DNA of 64,000 nt from NCBI GenBank assembly GCA_044224605.1, contig JBGAKC010000008.1, forward strand, positions 62,001 through 126,000. The letters are read 5' to 3'. The notes under the pieces were generated by a model. The model had not been told where the DNA came from. It saw only the letters and a program-made list of their open reading frames with translations, and did no database searches. This document shows positions 8,768-16,971 of this stretch, one piece after another. The position numbers and the translations under genes were made by a program. The DNA comes from UBA7672 sp044224605 (GTDB lineage Bacteria > Pseudomonadota > Alphaproteobacteria > Caulobacterales > Hyphomonadaceae). How positions within the stretch are numbered: position 1 is the first letter of the stretch; every line of letters starts with the position of its first letter.

Positions 8768-9795
8768 GTTGGAACGTCGGACAGGTCGTCAATCTCACCG
8801 TCGATGCGGATGAGGACGATACGCGCCTCGATCGCTGGCTGAAGCGCAAGTTCCATGGCCTCACGCAGGGCCAGATCGAGAAGGCGTGCCGCACCGGCGA
8901 GATCCGTGTCGATGGCGCACGCGCGAAAGCCAATACGCGCGTGAAGGCCGGACAGACCGTTCGTATCCCGCCACTGACGGCGCCCAAGGGGCGCGAAGGG
9001 GACGAAGAAGCCGAAAAGCCGCGCACCCGTGTGAAATCCTCCGACGCCGACATGATGCGTTCGCTCGTGATCTACGAGGACGACAGCATCGTCGCGCTCA
9101 ACAAGCCTGCCGGCCTTGCGGTTCAGGGCGGCACGGGAACGACGCGCCATATCGATGCGCTCTCGCGTGCGCTCGTCGCCGACACGGCGGAGAAGCCCCG
9201 CCTCGTCCACCGGCTCGATCGCGACACGACGGGCGTGCTGGTTCTGGCCAAGACAGTCGGCACGGCCAACTTTCTAGGCAAGCTCTTCCGTTCGCGCGAG
9301 CTCGACAAGATATACTGGGCGGTGACGCTCGGCGTACCGCACCCGACGAGCGGCGACATCCGCGGCTGGATGATCAAGTCGGCAGGCCCCGGCGGCGACA
9401 AGGAGAAGATGCGCAGCGCCGAGCAGAACGAGAAAGGCGCTGTCCACGCCGTAACACTCTATTCGGTCGTCCAGAATGCTGGCCGCAAGGCCGCCTGGGT
9501 CGCGCTGAAACCAGAAACCGGCCGCACGCATCAGCTGCGTTTCCACATGGCCGAGATCGGCACAGCGATCCTCGGGGACAACAAGTACACCTGCGACCGC
9601 GAAGTCCCTGCGGGCCTTGCAGGCGGTCTGCACCTGCACGCCCGCGCGCTCCGCCTGCCCAACCGTGGCGGCCCGCCAATCGAGATTGTCGCTGAACTTC
9701 CTCTGCACATGAAGCAGACCTTTGAGGTGCTGGGCTTCGACGAGGATTCTGCCGAGAACTTCTTTGACTTGCGCAAACCGAGGCGGGCGCGGTGA
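8764..9795 (+). CDS. rluC: RluC-type 23S rRNA pseudouridine synthase
   Basis: A 343-residue RluA-family enzyme. An N-terminal S4 RNA-binding domain (about 18-80, DTRLDRWLKRKF...GQIEKACRTGEIRVDG) precedes the catalytic domain with HRLDRDTTG, Asp152. Length and architecture fit RluC/RluD; RluC is favoured by position beside crcB as in other alphaproteobacteria, which is an inference. It overlaps crcB (ATGA) and the following oxygenase (GTGA), so translation is probably coupled. Confidence 0.88.
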   Translation: MSWNVGQVVNLTVDADEDDTRLDRWLKRKFHGLTQGQIEKACRTGEIRVDGARAKANTRVKAGQTVRIPPLTAPKGREGDEEAEKPRTRVKSSDADMMRSLVIYEDDSIVALNKPAGLAVQGGTGTTRHIDALSRALVADTAEKPRLVHRLDRDTTGVLVLAKTVGTANFLGKLFRSRELDKIYWAVTLGVPHPTSGDIRGWMIKSAGPGGDKEKMRSAEQNEKGAVHAVTLYSVVQNAGRKAAWVALKPETGRTHQLRFHMAEIGTAILGDNKYTCDREVPAGLAGGLHLHARALRLPNRGGPPIEIVAELPLHMKQTFEVLGFDEDSAENFFDLRKPRRAR

Positions 9796-11069
9796 GCGAC
9801 CTGCTCCAGCGCAGCGGCGAACTTGTCGCCGGTGGCCGCGTGGACGAGGCCGTCAGCCTGCTGGAAGAAGCCCGCGCCCATGGCGGCGGGCCCAGTCTGC
9901 ACGTCATGCTTGGTTATGCGCTCTATCATGCGGGCCGGATCACCGACGCAAGAGCGGCCCTTGCATTCGGTCTTGAGCGCTTTCCCTTCGATCCGACGAT
10001 GCAGGAGGCCATGGCCCGCCTACGCTGGATGGATGGCGAGGGCGATGCGTTCGCTGACCTTTTCGTCGCCGCCGTCGAGCAGCGCCCGGGAGACGGGGCG
10101 CTCCGGTTCAAGTGCGCCGAACTGCTTCGTTTGGCGGGATATTTCGACAGGGCCGAGCGGCTTCTGCGTGACGGCGTCGCGCGCAATCCGGGCGATCTCG
10201 CCATGTCGACCGCGCTGGGCGTTCTTCTCGATGAGACAGGCCGGCTTGAGGAAGCCGAAGAGGCTTTTGTCCGCTGCATCATGGCGTTCCCCGGTGATCC
10301 GATTCTCCGCCTCAACGTCGCCCACACGCTGATGCGGCAGGGTAAGGCCGAAGCAGCGCTCATCGAACTCCGTCCGGTCCGGCGCTTGTTTCCCCAGATG
10401 AACCTCGCCATCACTTACGAGGCCATGGCGCTGAAGCAACTTGGTGATCCGCGCCATGATTGGCTGTGCGATTACCGGCGGCATGTGAAAATCCACGACA
10501 TCGGAGCGCCACGCGGCTTTTCAAGTGTTACGGAATTCAACCGGGCCCTTGGCGAACATCTGCGCAGCATGATGGACGCGCGCGATCATCCGATTGAGCA
10601 GTCTCTTCGCGGCGGGTCGCAGACCAGCCGCAACCTTGTGGCAGAACAGGCCGAAATCCTGCGCACCTATTTCACGGCCCTCGAAGAGCCAATACGGGAC
10701 TACATCGCCGGCATTGGTGATGACCGGGAACATCCGCTTGTGACGGCCAGGAGCGGAAGCTTCAGGCTTTCGGGCTGCTGGTCGATCCTGCTGCGGCCGG
10801 GCGGGTTCCATGTGAACCACACGCATCCTGCCGGCTGGATTTCGTCATCCTACTACGTTTCCCTTCCGCCGAGCATGACGGACGGGAGCCAGGAGGGCTG
10901 GATCAAGTTCGGCGAACCGCGCTGGCCCATTCCCGGCTGCAAGGTCGAGCGTGTCGTGCAGCCGAAGGAAGGGCGCGTTGTCCTGTTCCCATCCTATATG
11001 TGGCACGGCACGATACCGTTCTCGTCGGGCGAGCGCCTCACCGCGCCGTTCGATGTGGTTCCCGTGTAG
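9792..11069 (+). CDS. TPR protein with putative 2OG-Fe(II) oxygenase domain
   Basis: A 425-residue cytoplasmic protein. Residues 1-230 are TPR-like helical repeats (GRVDEAVSLLEEAR, GYFDRAERLLRDGV, GRLEEAEEAFVRCI). The C-terminal third resembles the putative 2-oxoglutarate/iron oxygenase family PF13759: a metal-binding His-x-His around 343-345 (NHTHPAGW), the SSYYVSLP strand, and a distal His405 (WHGTIPF) before ERLTAPFDV. The substrate is unknown; relatives are thought to hydroxylate proteins or small molecules. The GTG start overlaps rluC. Confidence 0.82.
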   Translation: MSDLLQRSGELVAGGRVDEAVSLLEEARAHGGGPSLHVMLGYALYHAGRITDARAALAFGLERFPFDPTMQEAMARLRWMDGEGDAFADLFVAAVEQRPGDGALRFKCAELLRLAGYFDRAERLLRDGVARNPGDLAMSTALGVLLDETGRLEEAEEAFVRCIMAFPGDPILRLNVAHTLMRQGKAEAALIELRPVRRLFPQMNLAITYEAMALKQLGDPRHDWLCDYRRHVKIHDIGAPRGFSSVTEFNRALGEHLRSMMDARDHPIEQSLRGGSQTSRNLVAEQAEILRTYFTALEEPIRDYIAGIGDDREHPLVTARSGSFRLSGCWSILLRPGGFHVNHTHPAGWISSSYYVSLPPSMTDGSQEGWIKFGEPRWPIPGCKVERVVQPKEGRVVLFPSYMWHGTIPFSSGERLTAPFDVVPV

Positions 11070-11080
11070 GAGTTTCGCAG

Positions 11081-11815
11081 GTGGAGTATGCGAAGGGTGT
11101 CAAGGGCGAGATCGACCAGCGGCCGCGCCGGTTTTACGCGGAGGTTTCTGTCGCCAGGGGTGAGGCCGGCTGGGGCGTGATGCTTGATGGACGGGCCCTG
11201 CGGACGCCGGAAAAGAAACTGCTGGCCTTCCCGGCCGAAGCGCTCGCGGGCGTGGTCGCCGATGAATGGCGGGCGCAGGCGGAGCGAATTGATCTGCAAT
11301 CGATGTTCAACACGCGGCTGGCCAATGTGGCCATCGACAGGACGCCGGGGGCGCGGGCGGAGCTGGCTGTTGAGGCGTCGAAGTATGCCGAGACGGATCT
11401 GGTCTGTCATCTGGCGGAGGGGCCGGCCGTGCTGCGCGATCGGCAAGAGGCGGCCTGGAGGCCGCTGCGCGACTGGGCCGCGGAGACGCTGGGCGTGAGC
11501 CTGCAGCCGGTGGCCGGGATCGTGCCGAAGGCCCAGCCAGGCGCATCCGTCGAAGCGGTGCGGCGGCATGCGGCGGGTCTGGATGATTTCCGGCTGAGCG
11601 GGCTGCTGCATGGAGTGGGATTGCTCGGATCGGTCGTACTCGGGCTTGCCGTCGAGCGCGGGCGGATTTCGGCCGTGGAGGCCTATGAGCTGTCGCGGAT
11701 CGACGAAGCGTTCCAGGCTTCGCAATGGGGCGAGGATGCCGAGGCGGTGCGGCGGGCGGACAGGCATCGCGCGGAAGCGCGGGCGCTGGACCTCTGGTTC
11801 GGAGCGATTCGCTAG
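11081..11815 (+). CDS. ATP12-family chaperone for F1-ATPase assembly
   Basis: A 244-residue protein of the ATP12 family, which in mitochondria and alphaproteobacteria binds the F1 alpha subunit before assembly. Recognisable parts are RPRRFYAEVSV, the GWGVMLDGRALRTPEK block (about 25-43), ADEWRAQAERID and YAETDLVCHLAEGP. The GTG at 11081 is chosen because TAGGAG lies upstream. It ends in CTAG, shared with the stop of a small minus-strand gene. Confidence 0.9.
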   Translation: MEYAKGVKGEIDQRPRRFYAEVSVARGEAGWGVMLDGRALRTPEKKLLAFPAEALAGVVADEWRAQAERIDLQSMFNTRLANVAIDRTPGARAELAVEASKYAETDLVCHLAEGPAVLRDRQEAAWRPLRDWAAETLGVSLQPVAGIVPKAQPGASVEAVRRHAAGLDDFRLSGLLHGVGLLGSVVLGLAVERGRISAVEAYELSRIDEAFQASQWGEDAEAVRRADRHRAEARALDLWFGAIR

Positions 11816-12015
11816 GCGGTTTTCCGTGGAGCGGAAATCATCGCGCGCGGGCGGACTTCCTGACGCTTGCGGTAAGTCGGCCAAGCCCGACGGCCGATAT
11901 TCGCGAAAATCGATACGAGAAACGGAGCCGCCATGAAGGCAAGGAGCAAAATGGAGATGAACGCATCCCCGATGCTTCTCGCCAGTGCCTCGCCCTGAAA
12001 AGTCTGCGGTGTCAT
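11812..12015 (-). CDS. Small predicted membrane protein
   Basis: A 67-residue protein with one hydrophobic segment (residues about 17-37, DAFISILLLAFMAAPFLVSI) and a basic C-terminal tail. No family recognised. Support comes from a GGGGA Shine-Dalgarno-like sequence upstream of the ATG and a four-base CTAG stop overlap with the convergent ATP12 gene, an arrangement also seen at clear gene pairs here. It could still be spurious. Confidence 0.5.
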   Translation of the reverse strand: MTPQTFQGEALARSIGDAFISILLLAFMAAPFLVSIFANIGRRAWPTYRKRQEVRPRAMISAPRKTA

Positions 12016-12176
12016 CGCACGTCCCCAGATTGCGCCAGTCACTCTTACGCGCACGCACGAACACAGTTCCTCCTTAAACCGAAATGGCCCGGTTGTGAAC
12101 GCGAACCCTGTGTGGATTCTGCAACATGACGACGACGTTCAGCTGCGGTTCCAAATCGGGCCGCTAGCGTGAATTC

Positions 12177-12608
12177 ATGAGCAAGAACATCGTTATCAAG
12201 GCCTCCGCCGCAGCGCTGGCTGCGTCCCTGGCCCTCGCCGCCGCAGTTCCGGCCTTCGCCCAGCCGCAGGGAAGATACAACGACCCCGAGCTGGCGGGCG
12301 CGCCGCCCCTGTTTCAGGGACAGGGTCCGGAAGCCTATGGTGGCAAGGGCGGCTGGAAGGACAATGACTGGAAACGCTGGAAGCCGGATTTCCAGCAGAT
12401 GCAGCGAGACTGCAGCCGCGCTGGCATCCAGGAAGCCTGGGACCGTGACTATTACAGCGCCCAGTACAACGAAGCCCCGCGCCTGGTCGAAGGTCGCTAT
12501 GGATGGGAAATGCGCGGCAGTATGCGTCTGCACGGGCGCAAGGGTTACAAGTATGCCGACACGGTCTGCGAAGCGGGCAGGGGCGGCGTGAATTTCTACT
12601 TCCGGTAA
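12177..12608 (+). CDS. Secreted hypothetical protein
   Basis: A 143-residue protein with a clear signal peptide (cleavage after Ala-Phe-Ala near residue 28). The mature part is rich in aromatic, Gly and charged residues, with a tandem GWKDNDWKRWKPDF segment and two cysteines that could pair. No family recognised. It stands alone and is followed within 20 bp by an intrinsic terminator. Confidence 0.8.
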   Translation: MSKNIVIKASAAALAASLALAAAVPAFAQPQGRYNDPELAGAPPLFQGQGPEAYGGKGGWKDNDWKRWKPDFQQMQRDCSRAGIQEAWDRDYYSAQYNEAPRLVEGRYGWEMRGSMRLHGRKGYKYADTVCEAGRGGVNFYFR

Positions 12609-12626
12609 GGCGGGATGAAGATCGAG

Positions 12627-12656
12627 AAAGGGCCGGTGGAAACGCCGGCCCTTTTT
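12627..12656 (+). terminator. Rho-independent terminator
   Basis: A perfect 10-bp stem (AAAGGGCCGG with CCGGCCCTTT) encloses an 8-nt loop and continues into a TTTTT run. It ends the transcript of the secreted protein at 12177-12608. Confidence 0.92.
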
Positions 12657-13141
12657 GCTTTGGGCGTGAGGGTGCGGTCTCGGAAGCGGGGCTTCTGAGG
12701 TGGTTCAGGCTGGATTCGGAATGAGTTGAGGCGGAGGTCCGCGCGAAGACGCGAAGTCCTTCGCTATCGCTCCGGGCGTTCGTCGTCTTCGAGGCGACAG
12801 GCGCCTACGAGCGGCCGCTGTTGGATGTGCTTGAGGCGGCGGCCAGAAGCGCGGCCGGGATGGCCTCGTCGTGCCCGCGACGGAGCCTTGCGGCGCGCAG
12901 ATGCGCTACACGCTCTGCGTCCTCGAAACGGAGGATGAGGCGGCGGAAGCGGCGCCAGAGATCCAGAGGATGACTTGCCGGGGCGCGTTCATGGGGAGGA
13001 GTATAAGCGCTGGCAGGGCCCGGCCGGATCTGCAGGAGGTGCTTCCCTTCTTTGGGGCGGCTCGTGCGCTGGATTCACGGCTGAAGATTTTCCGCTATCC
13101 AACGAATCTGCATCACCTCCATCCCACGCTCGCGATGGTTT

Positions 13142-13161
13142 CCTCCCCCGAGCGGGGGAGG
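13142..13161. repeat. C-rich palindromic repeat (class C)
   Basis: CCTCCCCC and GGGGGAGG form an 8-bp stem around a GAGC loop. It is one of several such palindromes in the window (13271, 36457, 50185, 60466), all between genes. Confidence 0.75.
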
Positions 13162-13270
13162 CGCAGCGTTCGCTGACGGTCGGGCGGTCGGGATTGGGTG
13201 TGGGGGGGTCCTCGCTCTGGAACTACATCGCCAGATCGGTCGCCCACCTGGGCGGCGTTCGTGCGCGTGG

Positions 13271-13294
13271 CTCCTCCCCCGCTCGGGGGAGGAG
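13271..13294. repeat. C-rich palindromic repeat (class C)
   Basis: CTCCTCCCCC and GGGGGAGGAG form a perfect 10-bp stem around a GCTC loop. It lies about 110 bp from a sister copy with the complementary loop, GAGC, so the two are in inverted orientation. Confidence 0.8.
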
Positions 13295-13322
13295 GATGGC
13301 GGATTGTTAGTCGGCTGAAGTC

Positions 13323-15602
13323 CTACTTCGATAGCGCCGCCGGCGCTGTTGCGCCGCCCATCAGGGCAACGCCCTGGTCCAGCAGGTCGCTGTAGGCGTT
13401 GATCGCCTTGGCGGTGAGGTCGATGTAGGTCGCAGCGTCGTCCCAGCGTTCGTCCTCGATGGCCTCGCGGACGCCGGGAAGGGTCTTGGCGCCGTAGCCG
13501 GTGAAGCGGCCGGGGGCGTAGATCATGTTCTTGTACCAGCCACGGCCACCGGGCAGGCCGGGTTCGACCGTCATCGCCTGCTCCGTCTTGGCGCCGAGCG
13601 CGACGAGTTTCGACTTGGTGTCGGCGGAGAGCGTCGGCGCTTTCGCCGCGAGCGTGCGGTCGTAGGCGGCGGCGCTGGCCTTGAGGCGTGTGAGCGCGTT
13701 TTCGAGCGGAGCGAAATTGAAGTACGGCACGGCCTTGAGCGGCGTGGGCGGGCCGGAGGTCTGCGTGGGATCATCCGACAGCTTGTAGGCGTTGGCGGCG
13801 ATCAGCCTGACCTGCTGGGTCTGCGCATCGCGTTTCGTGCCGGCGAGCGTCTTCACCTCGTCGAGATAGGTGGAGACTGTGTCGGCGAAGTCCGAATAGT
13901 GCTGCACGGGCGTGTCGGTTTCCGACATGCGGAGAACCATGCGGCCGGTCGTCTTCGCCAGCGCCGCGGCGTAGGCGAAGCCGGGGTCAACGAATTTCGA
14001 ATGGTGTTCCCAGGTGTCGTATGCGGAGTGATAGACGCCGCCGCTGTCGCCCTCGCCGCCATAACCGACGTTGAAGGAGGCGATGCCGAGATGCTGGACG
14101 AAGCTGGAATAGTCCGAGCCTGAACCGAGCGGATCGAGCGGGATGTCCTTGCCGTCGGTTGCGGCCTTGCCGATGGCCTTGGCGCGTTCGCTGGCGCCGG
14201 GGGCGGCGGCGGACACCATGGCTTCGGCGCGGCGGCGCGCATCGACCGAGACGCCGGTCTGCGGATCAACGACATCGGCTGCGACTCTTGAGACAAAATT
14301 CTGAAAGGCGTGGTTGCCGTCGACGCCGAGGAAGCCGCGGCCGTTGCCGTCGGTGTTGATGTAGACAAGGCCCTTCTGCTTCAGCTCGTCGGCGTGCGTT
14401 TCGGCCCATTCGGTGGAGCCGAGGAGCATGGGCTCTTCCGCATCCCAGCTGAGATAGACGAGCGTGCGTTTCGGCTTCCAGCCGGTCCTGGCGAGTTCGC
14501 CGATGGCTTTTGCTTCGGCCATCATGGCGATGTGGCCGGAGATGGGGTCGGAGGCGCCGAAGACCCAGCCGTCATGATGGTTGCCGCGCAGGATCCACTG
14601 GTCCGGATACTGCGAGCCCTCCATCTTCGCGACGACGTTGTAGATGGTCTTGAGCGACCATTCCGACTTCACGACCATGTGGACCTTGGCCGCGTCGGTT
14701 CCGCCGACATGGTAGGTGATCGGGATCGAGCCGCGCCAGTTGGCGGGCACGACATTGCCTTCGAGCGCGCCGAGGAAATTCTGTGCATCGCCGTAGGAGA
14801 TCGGCAGGACCGGGATCTTGAGCAGCGTCTGCGCTTCCTCGCGCTTGAGGCGCGGGGCGTCTTCCGTGGCGCCGTAGCCCGGCGTCAGCGGGTCACCGGG
14901 ATAGAGCGGCATGTCGGCGACGGAGCCCCGCTGGAAGCCTTGGCTCGGGCGGGATGCGCCTTTGGGGTAGACGTCATCCTGCGAGAAGCCGTCGTCGCGC
15001 GGGTCGGAGTAGATGATGCAGCCGACAGCGCCATGGTCCTGCGCGAGTTTCGGCTTGAGGCCGCGCCAGCCCTGGCCGTAGCGGGCGATGACGATCTTGC
15101 CTTTCACATCGACGCCCATGCGCTCGAGCGCCTTGTAGTCGTCGGGCATGCCGTAGTTCACGTAGACCAGCGGCGCGGTGACGTCGCCATCGCCCTGGAA
15201 GGCGACGTAGGCGGGGAGTTCATTCTTGGTGCGGCTGGAGGTGGCGTCGCCGGGGACGGGACGCTCGGTGAGCGTGGCGGCGAAGCGTTTCGGCGTGGTG
15301 AGTTCGAGCGAGACTTTCAGTGGCGTCGGATAGAGGACCTTGAACTGCTCGATATGGGCGTCCCAGCCCCAGGACTTGAATCGGGCGAGCGTGTCTTCCG
15401 CGTTGAGCTTGTCGTGGGGCGAGCCGACATGGTTGGGCTCGGCAGCCATCTTCTTCATCCAGCCATCCATCTCCTTCGAGTTGATGGATGCGTCGAACGT
15501 CTTCTCGATGTCGGCGAGGGTTGTGGTCTGCTGGGAAAGAACGGGCGCGGCGAGCAGGCCAGCCGCAAGGATGCTGGCGGCGAGGAGGAGTGACTTGCGC
15601 AT
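13323..15602 (-). CDS. M28-family metallopeptidase, glutamate carboxypeptidase II-like
   Basis: A secreted enzyme of about 759 residues with a signal peptide (MRKSLLLAAS..., cleavage near residue 23). Domains in order: a PA (protease-associated) insert (about 130-290, KGKIVIARYGQGWRG), the M28 zinc peptidase core with ligands in NHHDGWVFGASDP, WDAEEPMLLGSTEWAE, NTDGNG and the final YHSAYDT, then a C-terminal TFR-type dimerisation domain. This is the architecture of GCPII/NAALADase, which release C-terminal acidic residues; bacterial specificity is unknown. The ATG giving the signal peptide is preferred to one 4 codons upstream. It is the first of three M28 peptidases here. Confidence 0.93.
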   Translation of the reverse strand: MRKSLLLAASILAAGLLAAPVLSQQTTTLADIEKTFDASINSKEMDGWMKKMAAEPNHVGSPHDKLNAEDTLARFKSWGWDAHIEQFKVLYPTPLKVSLELTTPKRFAATLTERPVPGDATSSRTKNELPAYVAFQGDGDVTAPLVYVNYGMPDDYKALERMGVDVKGKIVIARYGQGWRGLKPKLAQDHGAVGCIIYSDPRDDGFSQDDVYPKGASRPSQGFQRGSVADMPLYPGDPLTPGYGATEDAPRLKREEAQTLLKIPVLPISYGDAQNFLGALEGNVVPANWRGSIPITYHVGGTDAAKVHMVVKSEWSLKTIYNVVAKMEGSQYPDQWILRGNHHDGWVFGASDPISGHIAMMAEAKAIGELARTGWKPKRTLVYLSWDAEEPMLLGSTEWAETHADELKQKGLVYINTDGNGRGFLGVDGNHAFQNFVSRVAADVVDPQTGVSVDARRRAEAMVSAAAPGASERAKAIGKAATDGKDIPLDPLGSGSDYSSFVQHLGIASFNVGYGGEGDSGGVYHSAYDTWEHHSKFVDPGFAYAAALAKTTGRMVLRMSETDTPVQHYSDFADTVSTYLDEVKTLAGTKRDAQTQQVRLIAANAYKLSDDPTQTSGPPTPLKAVPYFNFAPLENALTRLKASAAAYDRTLAAKAPTLSADTKSKLVALGAKTEQAMTVEPGLPGGRGWYKNMIYAPGRFTGYGAKTLPGVREAIEDERWDDAATYIDLTAKAINAYSDLLDQGVALMGGATAPAALSK

Positions 15603-15677
15603 TGTGAGCCCCACGACTTGTTGCGGGGAGAGCTAGGCATTTCCCGGTTTGGCTAGCAAGCCCATCCGCCGGGCAGC

Positions 15678-15724
15678 GCCCTCATCCTTAGGAGCCGCGG
15701 AGCGGCGTCTCGAAGAACGAGGGC
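15678..15724. repeat. Dispersed palindromic repeat (class B)
   Basis: A 47-bp element bounded by GCCCTC and GAGGGC inverted termini with a central GCCGCGGAGCGGC palindrome. A second, clearly homologous copy lies at 22698-22746 with compensated ends (GCGCTC/GAGCGC). This CTCATCC...CGAAG.ACGAG unit resembles an intergenic repeat common in alphaproteobacterial genomes. Confidence 0.8.
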
Positions 15725-15764
15725 GTTTGTCCAGATTGCCGGGCAGGCGCCCGGAGGTCCCAGA

Positions 15765-16850
15765 CTAAGCCGGCATGCCCGCGCGGAGGGCGCACTCGTA
15801 GGCGAAATGCGCGAGGGGGGCGACGCGGCCTTCGTTCTGGGCGGCGGCGGCGTTGCTCGCCGTACCATCGCGAACGCGGCCGACGATCCCCTGCAGGATG
15901 CCCGCAAGGCGGAAGGCGTTGTAGGCGAAATAGAAGTTCAGTTCGGGCAAGCCCTTTCGGCCGGTGAGCTCGCAGTAGCGAGCGACATACTGCTCCTTGC
16001 TCGGGATGCCGTAGCCGGGCTGGTTGGCGACGCCGGCGATGGAGGGGCGCTGGGGGTCGGACGACGGCATCACCCAAGACATGAGATGGTAGGTGAAGTC
16101 GGCGAGCGGGTCGCCGAGGGTGGAGAGCTCCCAGTCGAGGACCGCGATGACTTTCGGCTCCGTGGGGTGGAGGATCATGTTGTCGATGCGATAGTCGCCG
16201 TGGACGATGGTGGTGGTCTCGCCCGGCGGGATGTTCTTCGGAAGCCAGTCGATAAGCTTGTCCATCTCAGGGATCTTGGTGGTCTCGGACATCTGGTATT
16301 GCTTGGTCCAGCGGTGGACCTGGCGCGCGACGTAATCGCCTTCCTTGCCGAAGCCTTCGAGGCCGGCCTTCTTCCAGTCGACATTGTGGAGAGCGGCGAA
16401 GGTGGAGACTTTCGCTTCATAGATCGCGGAGCGCTGGGCGGGCGTGTAGTCAGGCAGGGTCGCGTCCCAGATGATGCGGCCTTCGACCATGTCCATGATG
16501 TAGAACATCGTGCCGGTAACACTCTCATCCTCGCAGAGGCCGTAGGGTTTCGCCACCGGATAGCCGAGCGGATAGAGGGCGGCGATCACGCGATATTCGC
16601 GGTCGACGGCGTGGGCGGACGGGAGCAGTTTGCCCGGCGGTTTGCGCCGCATGACGTACTTCTTGGTCGGCGTGATGAGCTGGTAGGTGGGGTTGGACTG
16701 GCCGCCCTTGAACTGGCGGACGGTGAGCGGGCCCCTGTAACCCTCGACGTTGGCTTCCATCCACGCGGCGAGTTTTGACTCGTCGAATTTGTGGCTCTCG
16801 GCGACGTCCTTGGTGCCGGAGAAGAGGTCGGTGGGGTTCGCGTCAGCCAT
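15765..16850 (-). CDS. APH-fold phosphotransferase, ACAD10/11 N-domain type
   Basis: A 361-residue kinase-like protein of the aminoglycoside phosphotransferase fold. Motifs: FKGGQSNPTYQL near residue 50, the Lys-containing YVMRRKPPG, catalytic loop HGDYRIDNMILH (about 219-230) and DWELSTLGDP as the metal-binding Asp motif. Sequence style matches the phosphotransferases linked to fatty-acid/acyl-CoA dehydrogenase metabolism (ACAD10/ACAD11 N-terminal domain), thought to phosphorylate hydroxyacyl-CoA. It is not beside the acyl-CoA dehydrogenase at 45322. Confidence 0.86.
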   Translation of the reverse strand: MADANPTDLFSGTKDVAESHKFDESKLAAWMEANVEGYRGPLTVRQFKGGQSNPTYQLITPTKKYVMRRKPPGKLLPSAHAVDREYRVIAALYPLGYPVAKPYGLCEDESVTGTMFYIMDMVEGRIIWDATLPDYTPAQRSAIYEAKVSTFAALHNVDWKKAGLEGFGKEGDYVARQVHRWTKQYQMSETTKIPEMDKLIDWLPKNIPPGETTTIVHGDYRIDNMILHPTEPKVIAVLDWELSTLGDPLADFTYHLMSWVMPSSDPQRPSIAGVANQPGYGIPSKEQYVARYCELTGRKGLPELNFYFAYNAFRLAGILQGIVGRVRDGTASNAAAAQNEGRVAPLAHFAYECALRAGMPA

Positions 16851-16971
16851 GTCCTGCCCTTAGCGCAGCAGCCCGGTCTGAGGCCGAGCATACCGTGTAT
16901 TCAGGACCTGCTTAAGACCGTTCCGGGGGGCAGGTCGAGGGGTTTCTTGGTCCGAAACAGGGTACGCGGCG

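Larger units (their letters stand above)
12660..13322. other. Gene-poor stretch with repeat palindromes and a possible transposase scrap
   Basis: About 660 bp with no convincing gene. Around 12778-12837 one plus frame reads FVVFEATGAYERPLLDVLEA, resembling the DEDD-domain segment of IS110-family transposases, but the frame does not continue as a transposase; it may be a decayed remnant. The 3' half carries two CTCCCCC...GGGGGAG palindromes of a repeat family described separately. The open frames here are short and overlap these repeats. Confidence 0.45.

Noticed and set aside
14310..15593. Long plus-strand open frame (427 codons) opposite the GCPII-like peptidase
   Set aside because: Composition (Gly/Asp/Val/Arg/Glu) is typical of the antisense frame of a high-GC gene; the opposite strand encodes an unmistakable M28 peptidase.
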